From Aedes albopictus (taxonomy: Eukaryota > Arthropoda > Insecta > Diptera > Culicidae): 64,000 nt of DNA. The notes below the pieces were generated by a model. The model was given only the letters and a program-made list of their open reading frames with translations, was not told the DNA's origin and ran no database searches. Shown one piece after another: positions 44,990 through 58,626 of the stretch. Numbering within the stretch: position 1 is the stretch's first letter; every line of letters begins with the position of its first letter. The DNA is taken from assembly GCF_035046485.1 (NCBI RefSeq), contig NC_085138.1, positions 341,260,263 to 341,324,262 of the forward strand. The letters run 5' to 3'. The position numbers and the translations under genes are program-made.

Positions 44990-47900
44990 ACCGTGGGCCG
45001 CGAGATATTTCTTTCAGGATTATTTTCCTGTCTAACCCTTGGAGAAACACTTTGACGTAAGAGTCTTAAAGGATATCGATTACGTGCAAGCTTCCTGAGT
45101 CGCCTTACCACTCCCTTTGTCCTCGGAAGGTAGGCAGGGTCATCACCACGTCTGCTTCCAACTTCTCTGCAAGTATTAAGAACTCCACGATTTTACAACC
45201 TGAAGGCTGAGACCTTATCAGAAGGCCACCAGAAGGAGTTGTTGACATTGGGCCTCCACCTGCCTCAGCCCTTACCGGAGACCTTTTTCCAACCGCGGGC
45301 TTGTATCCAACCCAGTAGACCGACTCCACGACAGCAACGCTACCAAGATGTTCTCCCCGCGGCCTTTTAATCGATGTAAGGGTCGATTTCAACCACAGAG
45401 CACTGGTATGACCTACGTAGCCGACACCGAACCGTTGAACCACCACTTGTATAGCGTCTGCACTAGCCATTGTCCGAAACCAGGCGCCACCTCTTCTGTA
45501 GCTCCAAGACTATGTGAGTGATAACCGTTGAAACAGTATTCCAGAACAAAATGTGTTCTACAGTTTCCTCTAAACCAAACATTCGAGAGAAACCGTATGA
45601 TCGAAACGACGTAGATACTGTCGGAAGCAGCCATGGCCTGAAAGGACCTGAGTCAGGTGGAATGTTACTTCCCCATGGCGCCTTTTAACCCAGCAACCTA
45701 CTCTCAACCTGCGGGTCCACCTTCCTTTCGTGGAACTGTCCCACGCGCGCTACCATTTTACCATGGAGGCCATCCTGGCAGTCCTGCGTATGCCTCTTGT
45801 GCCGCGCATTTCGAAGCATTCCATGTCCTCCCTGATAAGGAAGCCGAAAGAAATCCATACTAGTGATGACGCGGAGCACGTCGTGTGACACGGTGTGGTG
45901 TAGGTACGGTATACGGTTTTGCAGGCATGATCAACGTGGCTACCGAAGGTAAGCATATCGTCAATCATCACACCCAAGTGTTTCGGTTGTTCACGACCAC
46001 AACCTAAGATTTGTGGTGAGCCAATTCCAGTATTCTGGATCTCGTCCACTCCTCCGCTTCTTCTATCGATTTCCCGTGGACTTCCACCGTAATGTTGTCA
46101 GCGAAGCCGACGATCTCCAGCCCCACCGGGAACTTGGCCCTCAACATCTCGTCGTACATGACGTTCCCTAACATCTGACCAGACCCAGGTTATGTGAGTG
46201 CACTTCCGAACCACCTCTGTGTCTATAGTACTCGATTCTGGAAGTTCCTTCCAAGAATCTTGTACAGGTACTCAGGTATTTCCAGACGCAGGAACGCATC
46301 GGCAATAGCCGTCCAACTGGCGCTATTGAACGCGTTCCTTACATTCAGAGTCACTATTGTACAGTAGCGAATCCCCTTCCTCTTACGCTGGATTGGCGCT
46401 ATGTCAACGGTATTTGTAATCGACAGGATAGCGTTTACGGTCGACCTCCCCTTCCAGAAGCCGTACTGGCTACTCGAGAGACCATTTACACCCTCGGTGT
46501 ACCTCAACATTCTATTGAGGATGATCTTTTCGAGCACTTTCCCCGCCGTGTCGATCAAGCATATTGGTCTATAAGCTGTAGGACCCGGGTGGTTTCCCCG
46601 CCTTTGGCCTTCCTACCAACCATCATGACGCGGAAAAAGCCTCTCGATGAACACCTCTGAAGATTGCTCTGTAGGAGCCAATACACCTCTCGTCTTGACC
46701 ATCACGATCTTGTAGGTATCACCCCACTGAGTTCCTCGGAGCAGGCTTCTTTGCTTGCCTTTATCTTGGTTTTCAATGCGGCTTTTACAGTGGCGAACAC
46801 CACCCGTCGTTAGTTTCGCTCCTCCTCTGATCGTGCTCGCTGCATCCGCCACCTAGCTCGTAGGCAGGCCAGGACTACACAAAGTAACGTCAATAATCGA
46901 CACCCCCCCCCCCCCCCCGTTCCGACTTAACATTCTCTTGGTACCGACATTTGCAAGGTCGACATCTATTATGGCCAGTTCGTAAAACGGCTTCCCCATT
47001 CCACGGCCCAGTCATTGAAGTCACCCGCTATTACCACCGGCGATCGCCCTGTCAGAACAGTCATCATACAGCTCAGCATCTGCGTTAACTGTTCGATCGA
47101 ACAGGTAGTAGACACCAACTTCTGGACGGGGTATTCGTCCGTCGTCCATATAGCCACAATTTTTCCGAACCCATCCGCGACTCAATTATCGTTGCCGGCG
47201 GGTACTCGGTATGGGTCCGCTATGATGGCGAAGTCCGTTCAGTGACTCATGACAAAGCAGTTGTTGAGCTGCGTCACAGTAGTGGTTCAGGTTCAGCTGA
47301 ACCTGCAAAGTGATTTGTTCACTACGGCTTTCTTGAGGGCCAGGCACCTTCGACCACCCGTTGTGTGCTTGTTGTCCGCGGATTTCCCGAATAAAAATCA
47401 AACATTTGGCTGGACTCGTGCAGCCTTGTGCCTTGTGGCCTTCACCGCCACGTCGCATACACAGCTGCCCAATCAGGGTCTTTGCAGTTCCATGGCTTGT
47501 GTTCTGGTTCCAAACACCAGAATCAAGCCTCTGGTGGCTCGTGCAATGTCAGTTGGACCCAACTTGAACTTACCTTCTTTAACGAACTTATTTGCGTCCA
47601 TTACACGTAGCTGCGTGAAGAGCTCTTCCTCTTCGGTGGCCTCGTCTAGGTTCTTCACCTTCAGAGTCGCCTCCGCTCTGTCTCTCACCTCGACACCCTC
47701 GCCAAGGACCTCTTCCGTTTTTTGTAGGCAGCACCTTAGCGCTTTTTGTCGCGCTTTAGCTCAAGGACCAGTTCACCCGTACGAGTACGTCTAATACTGT
47801 GCACGTCGGCTCCCAGATTCACGAGCTTGGCGTCGCATCGCATCGCCTTCAAGACTTCCGAGTACTTAGAAAGTTCTCTCTTTATGACGAGAGCGTCGTC

Positions 47901-48540
47901 GCCCTTTTCACGCTTGGCACATGCCCTCCTTCGTTTCTTAGGCCTGGTGTCGCTATGCTTCTGTTCATCTTCTTCTTCTTCTTCTGCTCAACAATGGTCC
48001 AGGGGGCGACTGACCAGCCCTTTCGTGTGGTTGAAGAGGACCAATCAGTGGTCGCAACCCCCCTTTCCCTTCGATCCGGGACAGTCACCCTTCCCATTTT
48101 TCTGGGACGCCTGTTTTACTACCGTCTATTGGGTCAACAGCTGCCTAGCCTTGAATGCTCTGCTTGATAGTTCCTCACCTGATGGCTACCTGCTACCTTA
48201 CACGCTTCTGTGATTGCTTGTCATAAGCAATAGCATCCGCTACAGCTTTGGGGCTACCCGCGAAAGCGAAAGCCTCCGTCTTGACGTCGTAACCTTTGCT
48301 TTCGCTGGTTCTGCCGCTGCTGCAGTTTCCACGAACTTCTCGTGGTCTTGATAGGCTTTGTTCCTTGACTTTCGAAGTCGCAACAGGGCATGCTTGAAGT
48401 CCTCGCCAAGCTACTGCACAGCCACATCCATCGTAGGCAGAGAGCCCGTTTCGCTTTTGATTGATGGCACTCATCAACCGCGCTCCGTCCACTATCTTCC
48501 CAGAACCGTCATAACTTTTGAACCAATTGGCCAATGTTTA
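44990..48540 (-). pseudogene. R1-clade-like non-LTR retrotransposon, near full length, inactive
   Basis: Minus strand, in order: a gag-like ORF1 (48534 to about 47400; RAEATLKVKNLDEATEEEE near 47680), then a zinc-knuckle region (GHKAQGCTSPAKC near 47440). One knuckle cysteine is replaced, reading CMRRGGEGHKAQGC. The endonuclease follows (QLNLNHYCDAAQQLL near 47300; VVIAGDFNDWAVEWGSR near 47020). The reverse transcriptase runs from about 46560 (IDTAGKVLEKIILNRML, QYGFWKGRSTVNAILSI). Its motif A reads VTLNVRNAFNS, with Asn for the catalytic Asp. The second motif reads FADN instead of FADD, near 46100. The C-terminal region (PKHLGVMIDD, REDMECFEMRG, FRGQREW) ends at about 45107. Many stops and frameshifts. 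A poly(C) run at about 46905-46919 lies inside. No RNase H domain seen, as in R1-clade elements. Confidence 0.88.
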
Positions 48541-49005
48541 ACCGTTATGTGTCCGACAAACTTTTTGCTTTTTTCTACGCCGTGCTTTTTAAATGGGCGC
48601 TGGGTACCCGGGTACCCTGTCGGCCACATAAGGGTTAATATTTTTTCACGAATGAAATGATTATTGGGTCAAGATCTAGGAGCAAGACAGATCTAACGAG
48701 AGAAAAATTGTGCTCAAAATGTTGTTCAGAATTCCTCACAATTCCTCAGATTTTCTCCCATTTATACCAAAGTGTGGTCTGGCACCAATGTCAAACTGCA
48801 AAGTGTTGCACGGGCTGAATGAAAATTGCAGTTTTGGGGATGTCTTCCATAAAATTTCGCCGATCATCGATAAAAAGAGTAACTCAGAATTTCTCAGAGT
48901 TGCTCTCGTTTGTACAGTGTCCTGCCCCTAAGTCAAGATTGAAAAAAAAGTTTTTTTTTTATGATTTTTACAATGTTGGACCACAACGACTATATTTTTT
49001 TTATA
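48540..49005. other. Unassigned DNA
   Basis: GGGTACCCGGGTACCC near 48600 is a short palindromic pair next to GGCGCTGGG. The rest is AT-rich and unassigned. Confidence 0.4.
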
Positions 49006-49309
49006 TTTTTGCCTTTTTTGTACACTAAGTGTACTGGAAAGGCTATATGTTCACTTCAAGAATGACTTTATGATAGAAGGCCCGGAGTGTCGAGTCACAT
49101 ATACCAATTAACTCAGCTCGACGAATTGTGGTGATGTCTGTGTGTGTATGTGTGTGTACAAAAAAACTCACATCACTTTTTGGCAGTAAACCTCAACCGA
49201 TTTTTATCACCGACGGTTCATTGGACGCGGAAAATGGTCCCATTATTTCCTATTGAAAATGGTTCGAATCGGTTATGCCGTTCCTGAGTTATGGCCATTT
49301 AGGTGTACC

Positions 49310-50370
49310 GGGCCAGTACCCCAGGAAGGGGCCAAATATGAAAATACCGAACGAATGGTATGCAGGAAAATAGTCTCAGGACATATCTGAACCGGTAGTA
49401 CTCCGGAATCGGTTCCGGAAGTCTCACCAGAAGTGGCCAAATATAAAACCAATAACCTGAAGTACGCTAAGCAGGAAAATAGCCTTAGATCACAGCAGAC
49501 TACCGGTAGTGTTTCAGAGCCGGTTCCGGGTGTCCCGCCGAGAGTGGACAAATATAAAAGTGAACCAAACCCATGCATGCATGCACATCAAATCGCGGAT
49601 CTTTAGATAACCTGATGAACGGTCAGCAATAAAATGGATTCAGACCATATTTAGGAAAACCAGTAGTATTCCGGAACCAGTTCCGTGAGTCCCGCCGGAA
49701 GTGGTCAAATGTAGATGGGAACAAAACCCATGCATGCGAGACATTCAATAGCAGCTTTTTCGATAACCTGAAGAACGCTAAGCAGGAAAATAGCCTTAGA
49801 TCACAGCAGAGACTACCGGTAGTGTTCCAGAGCCGGTTCCGGGTGTCCCACCGGGAGTGGACAAATATAAAAGTGTACCAAACCCACGCATGCGACACAT
49901 CAAATCGTGGCCCTTTGGATAACATCATGAACGGTTAGCAAGAAAATGATTTCAGATCATATTTAGGAAAACCAGTAGTATTCCAGAACCAGTTCCGGGT
50001 GTCCCACCGGAAGTGGTCAAATGTGTATGGATGGGAGCCAAACCCATGCATGCGACACATTAAATCGCGGCTTTTTTGAAAACCTGAAGAACGGTTTGCA
50101 AGAACACAGCCTTTGATCACATCAGAGACTACCGGTAGTGTTCCAGAGCCAGTTCACATCAAACCGCGGCTTTTTAGATAACCTGATGAATGGTTTACAA
50201 GAAAACAGTCTCAGATCACATTAGAGACTACCGGTAGTGTTCCAGAACCCGCTGGGTATGTCCCGCCAGAATGACCAAAATGTAAAGTGAATCAAATCCA
50301 TGCATGCACATCAACTTGCGGCTTTTAAGAAAACCTGTTGAGCAGTTAGCAAGATACTAGTTTCAGACGG
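49310..50370 (-). repeat. ~150-bp tandem array, inverted copy
   Basis: About seven units with CCGGTAGTGTTCCAGAGCC, GTTCCGGGTGTCCCGCCGG, AGTGGACAAATATAAAAGTG, AAACCCATGCATGCGACACATC and AACCTGATGAACGGT. These are the reverse complement of the array at 11400-13260. The AACCGGTT palindrome is mostly altered to AACCAGTT or GCCGGTT here. Confidence 0.88.
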
Positions 50371-50824
50371 TTCCGGGTCATTTGGCCGAACGCCATTTGG
50401 CCGAATGCCGTTTGGCCGAACGCCATTTGGCCGAAAGGGTCGTTTGGCCGAATGCCATTTGGCCGAATGCCGTTTGGCCGAAAAATGAATGATTAACTTA
50501 AGTGACCATACCACTGTTCCCCGTCTCAGTATGACTCGAAAGAACAGCATATGATTCAAAGAAGGAAAAATATTTGACAAAGTATTGGCAATGTCAACGC
50601 CAACTAATCCCTACATATCAAAACTAGAAAGAATAGCCTATGATTAAAAGAAGGAAATATTTCTGATGACCATATTGGCTTAAACTTCCTCTGAATTCTT
50701 TTGATCATGATTCGGCCAAACGGCATTCGGCCAAAAAACCCTTTCGGCCAGATGGCATTCGGCCAAATGGCGTTCGGCCAAATGGCATTCGGCCAAACGG
50801 CATTCGGCCAAATGGCCGGACACC
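50369..50824. mobile_element. 456-bp fold-back element with 9-bp target duplication
   Basis: The arms are tandem TTTGGCCGAATGCC units (50377-50490) and their inverse GGCATTCGGCCAAA (50707-50815). They surround ~215 bp of unique DNA with an AGAA-GATTCAAAGAAGGAAATATTT-type direct pair. The perfect 9-bp duplication GTTTCAGAC flanks it (50360-50368 and 50825-50833). Inverted arms built from tandem repeats are typical of fold-back elements; a 9-bp duplication fits the Mutator superfamily. No transposase. Confidence 0.85.
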
Positions 50825-51580
50825 GTTTCAGACCATATTTGAGACAATAGGTACAGTCTTGGAACCAGTTCCGGGTATCTCACAGGAAGTAGTAAAAAAA
50901 ACAGTGAAAATAAACAACGTAAGCGATAAATATGTGTAAGAGGACTAAATCTTGACAAAACTGAAGCAGGCTCATCTAATCACACCTTTTCAAATTCCTG
51001 AGTTGTAAATATAAAATAGGGTGGGGGTTGCATGGGAGAATTGAAATTTAATCGCATCAACATCGAACAAAGTTTTTCAATCCCTTTTTGCGTCTAAAAT
51101 TCCGACTGGTTGCTCCTCGTGCTCTGTGATATGGTTCAAATTTGAATTGGATTCAGTATGGAAAGTTTCACTTGCTTCCATTTTTTGGTCAAATTTTATG
51201 AGTCTTGTAACCAATAATGATAATAAAATATAACCTAAAGTGTGAAAAAAAAAGTTGATCGAAGACTTGATTTTTGGTAGTGAAATAAGTTAAATTATAG
51301 CTTGTTATTATCGTCTTGTCTTGGTATTGATCGGCCTCCAGTAACAGTAAAGGTGGTCAAGCAGTCAACTAAGAGGTCAGATATTTTTTCAGCTCTGCCT
51401 ATACATTGAACATAATGTCGGAGTGCCATCGGAAAGTTTCCCAACTCTATGATGGCTTGGATAAAATTCTTGCTTTTATAAATACAGTATTCACAGGATT
51501 CAAGACTACGCTTACGTTGACGGAAATAGCATGAGTACTTATTCGACAAGAAAGGTACTATCACCACTAGGTGGATTAAT

Positions 51581-51770
51581 CAAGGTTTATAACAAAAGTT
51601 TAACTATTTTTGCATATTATACTAAAAAGTCGTTTTTGAGCTGCATTTTTTTGAAATTTTCAAGTTTTGTGCTCATATACGTATGGAATGACCATGAATC
51701 TCCATCACTTTAAAATGCAGTTTATTCTATTTGAACTTTAATTAGTAAAAAAATACAATACCAGCGAATT
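51581..51770. other. Short unassigned AT-rich gap
   Basis: Nothing recognisable between the element end and the next minisatellite block. Confidence 0.4.
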
Positions 51771-52879
51771 CATCTTCTGCAGAGTGCTAGTCCTGGAAGA
51801 ATAGCTTCAGACATTCCTTCAGAAGGTCCTTCTGAATTTCTCCATAAATTCCTTCTCAATTTCGTCCGGAAGTTTCTAAGATTCATTCAGGAGTTCCTGC
51901 TGAAATTACTCCAGCAGATTTTTCTGGTGTTCCTCCAGGAATTAAATCTGGGAATCCACAAGAAATTTCTTCTTAGATGCATCAAAAAATTCGTTGGGGT
52001 TTCCTTTTTTAAGAATCCTTCCAGCAGTTTTTTTTCGGTAATGATTCAAAATTTTCTTCTGCGGTTTTTCAATGGGTTCTTTCTGAGATTCCTCATGAAG
52101 TTTCTTAGAGTGTTTCTTGGATTCCTCCAGAAGCTCTTTCGAGGATTCCCTCCGAATACCTCCTGACATTCCTTCTCCAAAAGTTTCTAATATTGACCAG
52201 AAGTTGCTTCTGGGATTTATCCAAGAGTTCTTTCAAAAATTCATCCTTCTGGGAATTTCAATCGTGATTTCTTCCGGAGTTAACTCCTTCCTTTTAGGAT
52301 TTCTTCAAGAGTTTTCTGGGATTTTCCAAGGAGTTTCTTCTGAGATTCCTCTTTTTAAAATTCCGAGATTTCCTCAGGAATTCCTTCCGAGATGCAGCCT
52401 TTATTTTTCCTGGAATCCTCAACGAGTTTGTTCTGGTATTTCTCAACAAGTTTCTTCTGAGATATTTCCGATAGCTCTTTCTGGGATTGATCCAGGAGAT
52501 CTTATCTGGATTCCACCAAAAAAATCTTGCGGGGTTTTTCATTCTAATCGGGATTATCCCTGGAACTCCTTCTAGAATTCCTCCAAGAATTTCTCCCACA
52601 CTTTCTTTCGGGATTCCTTCAGGATTTTCTTCGGAGATTACACCAAAAGTTCCTTGTGGGATCCTTTTAAGAATTCCCCCTGGATTCATTCCAAGTTTCA
52701 TCTCCGGTACTGCTTAAAAAGTTCCTTCCAGTAATTCTTTCTGAAGTTCCAAGAATTCACCCAGGAAAAAATCTTGGTGGATTCCACCTAGAACTTATTC
52801 CGAAATTACTTCGGAATAGCATCTCAGCATTCCTCCTTCATCCCCAAAATTGTTTTATGGAATATCTCCAGGAGTTTTT

Positions 52880-52880
<1 letters not shown>
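51770..52880 (+). repeat. 12/24-bp minisatellite, degenerate block
   Basis: TTCCTCCAGGAATT/TTCTTCTGGGATT units in TTCC orientation. The 152-codon plus frame and the 135-codon minus frame over it are repeat translations. Confidence 0.8.
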
Positions 52881-54893
<2,013 letters not shown>

Positions 54894-55019
54894 CATCGTT
54901 ACAACCAGAAACGAATTGAAAAAAAAATTGTCTCCCTCCCTTCCAATTTCCACTCACACCACAGTTTATATAACGCCTACAAGTTATGCAACCAAAGCGT
55001 GCTGTGCCGCTTGATCGTT

Positions 55020-56160
55020 TTTTAGGAGACGGTCGAAAGCTTTTCCGTAATCAATGAACACCAGGTAGAGAGATTCTTGGAATCCATTGATATGCTAAGG
55101 ATAACTTTGCAGAGGACTTTGATAACGATACACAGTAATATGATGCCCCGCCAATTACACAAGTTTACCAAATAAAACGAAAGTCGTGAACTTCTGTCAA
55201 CGACCAAAATTTTTGAAGCACAATTTAGTGCTGATTTCAAAAATTAAAATAGAACAGTTTTTGAGTTTTACCTCAATATCGAGTTTTGTAACTTTTCAAA
55301 ATATGTAATTTACTAAAATTCAAATATATTGCGTTTTGTTCAACCAATTTTAAATCTTTTTCCATAAATTAAAAGCTGAATACAAAACCATTCGATCATC
55401 TGAATACAGGTTTTGCGTCAGATTGATGAAATTCAATATATTGGCGAGTTTTGGGGACGATCTTCTTAAATTTTATCAAAATTTCCAAAATTTTTTGAAG
55501 AAATGTATTTTTTTCAATAAGAAAAAAAAACAACTTAAAAAATTTTTCTCGACGTTTATTTGACATATCATATGTAGGCGAGTTACAGTAAAAATTTCAG
55601 CTCAATCGGAGCATTGATTACGAAGAATGAGATGTTTGAAGTGAGCGACTTTGCTTAAAAATAGAACAAAAATCGATTTCAAATCATCAACGTTGTATGG
55701 GAAGTCGAAAAATTTTCCGCCCTACTGTATTTTTTTTCCTTCGCGTTTTCGAATTCAGGGCATGATTCTACACCAAAAATGACCATCAGCTTATCGAGTT
55801 CAAAAATGTTGTAAACTAGTGTTATCGCATACAGTCCTTTTGGGTACCTTTACTAAGACGCCTTGTATTCAGTCGGCCGGTAATGTCGCGATTTCCCATA
55901 TGTTGCAGAATAATAGAGGCGGTAGTTGTGCGGATACTACGGGGTCAGTTTTGTCACCGGTGTTTGCGCCTTTCTCGCCTTCGTCGGCTGGGGAGTTCAC
56001 CCACGCTCTTTTGTCACGCCTACATGAGTGTTTCACTTCCTTTTCAAGAGCCAAAAGCTCTTGACGGGCTACTGCTTTGGCTCCTCGTGTTTTCGCTCGC
56101 TTTATCGCGACATTGGCGTTCCTTCGCTCCTTTATCTTTCTCCAGGTGTCATCTGTGATC
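55020..56160 (-). pseudogene. Non-LTR retrotransposon RT relic, interrupted
   Basis: Minus strand, from 56160: ITDDTWRKIKERRNANVAI, RAKTRGAKAVARQELLALE and VKHSCRRDKRAWV. Then a deletion-like gap, then ATLPADWIQGVLVKVPK and VCDN up to about 55825. The reading resumes near 55157 with NWRGIILLCIVIKVLCKVIL. After a further deletion it ends with ESLYLVFIDYGKAFDRL (55090-55025), which is RT motif A with its FID and KAFD intact. The order matches the N-terminal RT region of RTE/CR1-type LINEs. The clade is not certain. A 664-bp element splits the NW codons. Confidence 0.75.
55158..55821. mobile_element. 664-bp PIF/Harbinger-like non-autonomous element
   Basis: The ends CACAAGTTTAC (55158-55168) and GTAAACTAGTG (55811-55821) are inverted at 10 of 11 positions. 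They are flanked by TTA (55155-55157 and 55822-55824). Removing the element and one TTA rejoins the LINE frame as GAT AAT TGG (Asp-Asn-Trp) on the minus strand, which independently supports these boundaries. A 3-bp TTA/TAA duplication is the Harbinger signature. The interior is AT-rich, non-coding, and includes AAATTTCAGCTCAATCGG, similar to a word in the F1/F2 fold-backs. Confidence 0.85.
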
Positions 56161-56229
56161 CGAAACCCTTAGAATTTTTTTTTTCATTTTTCATTAGATT
56201 TCATTCATAATTTATCATTTAGATCTCGC

Positions 56230-57099
56230 TTGAAGTTCCTTCACAGATTCTTCCAGAAGGATCCCGCATTGTCTCTACTTGATCAACCAAGGATTCCTCC
56301 AGAAAATTATCAGGGATGCCTCCAGGATTTTCATCATTGTTTTTTTTTTCAGAAGATCTCTTCAGAGATTAGTCTAGAAGTTCCTTCAAGGATTCCTTCT
56401 GAAGTTTCTGCAGGTATTTCTACATGAGTTTATTTAGGAACTAGTCCAGGAGTTACCTCAGAGATTCCTCCAGGAGATCCTTCAGAAATTCTTCTAAAAT
56501 TCCAACATGGGATTTCTCTTGACGTTCTGTAGGTATTGCTGAGGAAGACCCTTCAGGAATCACTCCAGTAGTTTCATCAGGAGTTCTACAGGAATTCCTT
56601 CTAGCAGCCCTCCTGAAATGTCTTCAAGATTTCCTTTTGAGCTTCCTTCGGGGATTCCTTTTGGAATTACATCGAGATGCCTCATGAAGTTCGTTCAGGG
56701 ATCTTCCTAATACCTCCAGTAGGTTTCAGGGATGCCTCCAGGTATTTATTAGGAACTCCTAAAGAAGTTCGCTAAGCTATTTAAACCGGAGTTCACTCAG
56801 ATGTCCTTCCGGAAGTTCCTTCAAAGATTCTTTATGGAGGATTCATAAATGCCTCCGGGAGATTCATCAAGAATTCCGTATGAAGTTTCTTTAGGAATTC
56901 ATGTAGGAGGTCTAGGGGTTCCTGCAGGGATTCCTTCTGAAGTGAAATTCCTACTGGAGTTCATACAGAAATTAGTCCAGGAGTTTCTTCAGAGATTTCT
57001 CCAGGAGTTCAAGGTATTCTAGCCGATGTTTCTTCAGAGATTCCTCCTGAATTTCTTCAGGGACTCCTACAGAAATTTCTTCAGAGAATCTTACAGGAG
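56230..57099 (+). repeat. 12/24-bp minisatellite
   Basis: TTCCTTCAGGGATTCCTCCAGGAG-type units, continued after the LINE tail at 57406. AGGAGTT variants are common here. Confidence 0.85.
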
Positions 57100-57405
57100 T
57101 CAGCCGGGGCTCAAATGGACCCGGATAATCGACCAAACGGCAACTCATGATGGACCCCCAATCGGACTGAAAAAAGGAACAAGAGCCACACATCTACATC
57201 CTCGTGCTCATCATTCTACCATGGACAGGGTAGAAAATGACAGCAGCGCAAAGGCTGCCAGTTCGATATAGTAGAATAAGAATGAATAGAATACATTTAG
57301 GCGCTGTACAAAGTGTAAATGCAGCTGCTAATTGGAATGGCTCACGCAGTGCCCTAGTGGACAAAAGAGCTGTAAATTAGGTTAAGTTATTGAAAAATAA
57401 AAAAA
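57100..57405 (+). mobile_element. 5'-truncated LINE tail inserted in minisatellite
   Basis: About 306 bp of non-repeat sequence (TCAGCCGGGGCTCAAATGG at the start; GGCGCTGTACAAAGTG and CACGCAGTGCCC toward the end) closes with GAAAAATAAAAAAAA. A 13-bp target duplication AATCTTACAGGAG/AATCTTGCAGGAG (57087-57099 and 57406-57418, one mismatch) brackets it. It looks like the 3' untranslated region of a Jockey-type LINE, but that clade name is a guess. The 81-codon plus frame over it is not supported as a gene. Confidence 0.75.
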
Positions 57406-57418
57406 AATCTTGCAGGAG

Positions 57419-58626
57419 GATCCAAGGTTACCTCCAGGAGACTTCAGGGATTCCCCCAAAAGTTATTCAGGGATTCCTATATAAGAGTTCTTTCTGTGAT
57501 TCATTCAGGATATCCTTAAAGAGTTCCTCGAGAAGTTCCTGCAGGGATTCTTCCAGAAGTTCTCCAAAGATTGCTCCTGGGGTTCTTTCTGATTGCAGGT
57601 TGAGATTGAGATTTGTAACGGATGTCTCTAGGAGTTACATAAGAGATATCTCCAGAAGCTCATTCAGGAATTCCTACAGGAGTTCTTTCAGGGAATTTTG
57701 TAGTACTTCCTTCAATAATTTCCTAAAGATTATAATCAGGCACATCACCAGGATATTCTTGAGGGATCTTTCATAGAGCTTCTAGAAGTATTCCTCCAGG
57801 AATTCTTCAGGGGACACCTCCTGCAAATCCTTCCCCCTTCAAAAAGCTTCCCTTTGGGAGAATCCGCTGAGATACCTACCGGAAATCGCTCGGGCATTCC
57901 CCCTGGAATTCCTGCAGGGATTTGTCCTGTAATTTCTTCGGGGATTCCTTCTGGACTTCCTTCAGGGGTATCCCTGGACTTCCTTCCTCCAGGAATTTCT
58001 TCGGAGATTTCTCCTAGAATGCCTTCGGGAATTTCTCCTGGAATTCTTCTTCTTAAAATTCCTTCAGTGATTATTCCTAGATTATCTTTCTGGGTTTCCT
58101 CCTTGGCTTCCTTCAAGGCTTTCTCCTCCAATTCTTTTGGGGATTCCTCCTGATATCCCGTCGTGGATCGTGGACAGCTCCTGGAACTTCTTTGGTGATT
58201 TCTCGTAGAATTCCTTCGGAGATTCTTACTGCAATTACTTCGGGGAGTCCTCATGGAATTCCTCCGGAAATCCCTCCTGGACTTCCATCGGGGATTCCTC
58301 CTGGAATTCTTTCGGGGATTTCCTCTGGAAATCCTTAAAAGATTTCCCCTAGAATGCATTCTGGAATTCCTTCGAAGATATCTCCTAGATTTCCCATGAG
58401 GATTCCTCTTGAAATTCTTTCGAGGTATCCTATTGAAAATCCTTAGAATATTCCACTTGGAAATCCTTCAGAGATTCCTCCCAGAATTCCTTCAGGGGTT
58501 CCCTTTGGGATTCCTGCAGGGATTTCTCCTGTAATTTCTTCGAGTATTCCACTTGGAAATCCTTCAGAGATTCCTCCCAGAATTCCTTCAGGGGTTCCCT
58601 TTGGGATTCCTGCAGGGATTTCTCCT
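57419..58626 (+). repeat. 12/24-bp minisatellite with exact 96-bp higher-order repeat
   Basis: Between 58450 and 58626 a 96-bp unit (eight 12-mers) is repeated. The segment starting ATTCCACTTGGAAATCC at 58450 and the one at 58546 are identical for about 81 bp. This is much more alike than neighbouring 24-mers, so it is a recent duplication. The 204-codon minus frame over the block is a repeat translation. Confidence 0.9.

Larger units (their letters stand above)
49010..51580 (-). mobile_element. Shared-end element 2 (inverted relative of 10936-13990)
   Basis: The left end has GCCTTTTTTGT and the hairpin GTACACTAAGTGTAC (49020-49034). The right end (51545-51580) reads ACAAGAAAGGTACTATCACCACTAGGTGG, given here as two parts, ACAAGAAAGGT and CACCACTAGGTGG. 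Between them the order is the reverse of element 1: GTCGAGTCACAT, an uninterrupted GT tract, the TTATGGCCATTTAGGTG block, then the ~150-bp array (49310-50370). It lacks the LINE insertion, so it preserves the empty site. A fold-back element (50369-50824) has inserted in the array. Confidence 0.65.

Noticed and set aside
46905..46919. Poly(C) run as a regulatory or frameshift site
   Set aside because: It lies in a dead LINE, and homopolymer length is prone to sequencing error.
47249..48213. Plus-strand frames of 155-181 codons
   Set aside because: Antisense of the R1-clade LINE gag and endonuclease regions.
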